This document shows, in pieces, positions 63,526 through 64,000 of a stretch of 64,000 bases of DNA. Position 1 is the first letter of the stretch, and every line of letters starts with the position of its first letter. This stretch comes from Ursus arctos (Eukaryota; Chordata; Mammalia; Carnivora; Ursidae), in NCBI RefSeq assembly GCF_023065955.2, contig NW_026622908.1, forward strand, positions 47,775,367 through 47,839,366, given 5' to 3'. Below the pieces are notes generated by a model. It was not told the origin of the DNA. It searched no databases and was given only the letters and a program-made list of their open reading frames with translations. The position numbers and the translations under genes are program-made.

Positions 63526-64000
63526 GAAGAACTGGGAGTGGCCTTGCTCGCTGGGTGGTGCTGGGTGCGGGCCCTGAGGCCACATCCTTGGCAGGCTTGA
63601 CTGGGGCAGGCGTCACTCCATGCTGTCCTCCCCGCGTGGCCACAGCAGGAGGCCCCTGTTTGCAGCCGTGTGTGCCTCTCCGCACGTGGCCTGCCCTTGT
63701 CTGCAGCCGTGGCCTGGGGCGGGTGAGACTCGCCTTGAAACCTGTTTTGCAGTTTAATGTAAAGTTCCTGCTTAAAGACACACGCAGCGACCGTGAACTG
63801 CGTTTGGGGAAACGCACACAGGTTGTAAAAGCATCGACATGCTCGTCAGAAGGACAAACTCCACGTTCAGAACAGCAATTACTTTGGGGAGCAGGCGGAG
63901 ACATGACCGGGGACGGTCACGGGCACTCGATTTCATAGGTCAGAGGGCGTGGATTTGCTTGTCCGCACAACTGTACGTTACCTGCTCATTTTCCTCTCCT
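63526..64000. other. 5' flank, no gene seen
   Basis: Unassigned sequence to the window end. Confidence 0.5.

Overview
The window is mammalian nuclear DNA from a carnivore. The evidence for Carnivora is four tRNA-Lys-derived Can-SINEs (SINEC) with the diagnostic head, pyrimidine-rich middle and AATAAA/poly-A tail, two of them flanked by clear target-site duplications. Compact GC-rich introns, AG/GT splice sites, old L1, MIR and LTR fragments and several GC-rich minisatellites fit a gene-dense mammalian telomere-proximal isochore. I cannot name the species.

One protein-coding gene is recognisable: MUC2, the secreted gel-forming intestinal mucin. It lies on the minus strand from the start codon at 47220 to the stop codon at 15407. 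I could read 47 coding exons; reading frame is kept at every junction except for one extra base in exon 5. The conceptual product is about 5,895 residues. Its order is signal peptide, VWD1, VWD2, D', VWD3, short Thr run, CysD1, PTS-A, CysD2, PTS-B, CysD3, PTS-C, VWD4 with GDPH, VWC/TIL modules and a C-terminal cystine knot. One uninterrupted 11,286-bp exon (23405-34690) encodes all three CysD modules and all the large mucin repeats.

The notable feature is inside that exon. CysD2 and CysD3 lie in an 830-bp block that reads identically at two places 3,198 bp apart, so the gene has three CysD modules where human MUC2 has two. The large PTS region is built from 13-residue (39-bp) units in nested higher-order repeats, not the 23-residue unit of human MUC2.

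Layout: 1-15.2 kb is 3' flank (in mammals the direction of MUC5AC) with L1, MIR and SINE fragments and a 60-bp minisatellite that grew inside an L1 3' UTR. 15.2-47.25 kb is MUC2. 47.25-47.45 kb is a TATA-type promoter with CArG, CACCC, GATA, HNF1-like and CDX-like motifs. 47.45-64 kb is 5' flank (the direction of MUC6) with a 27-bp minisatellite, tetranucleotide arrays, a decayed antisense L1, LTR-like pieces, three SINEs and an L1 3' end. I found no second gene, functional tRNA or other RNA gene.
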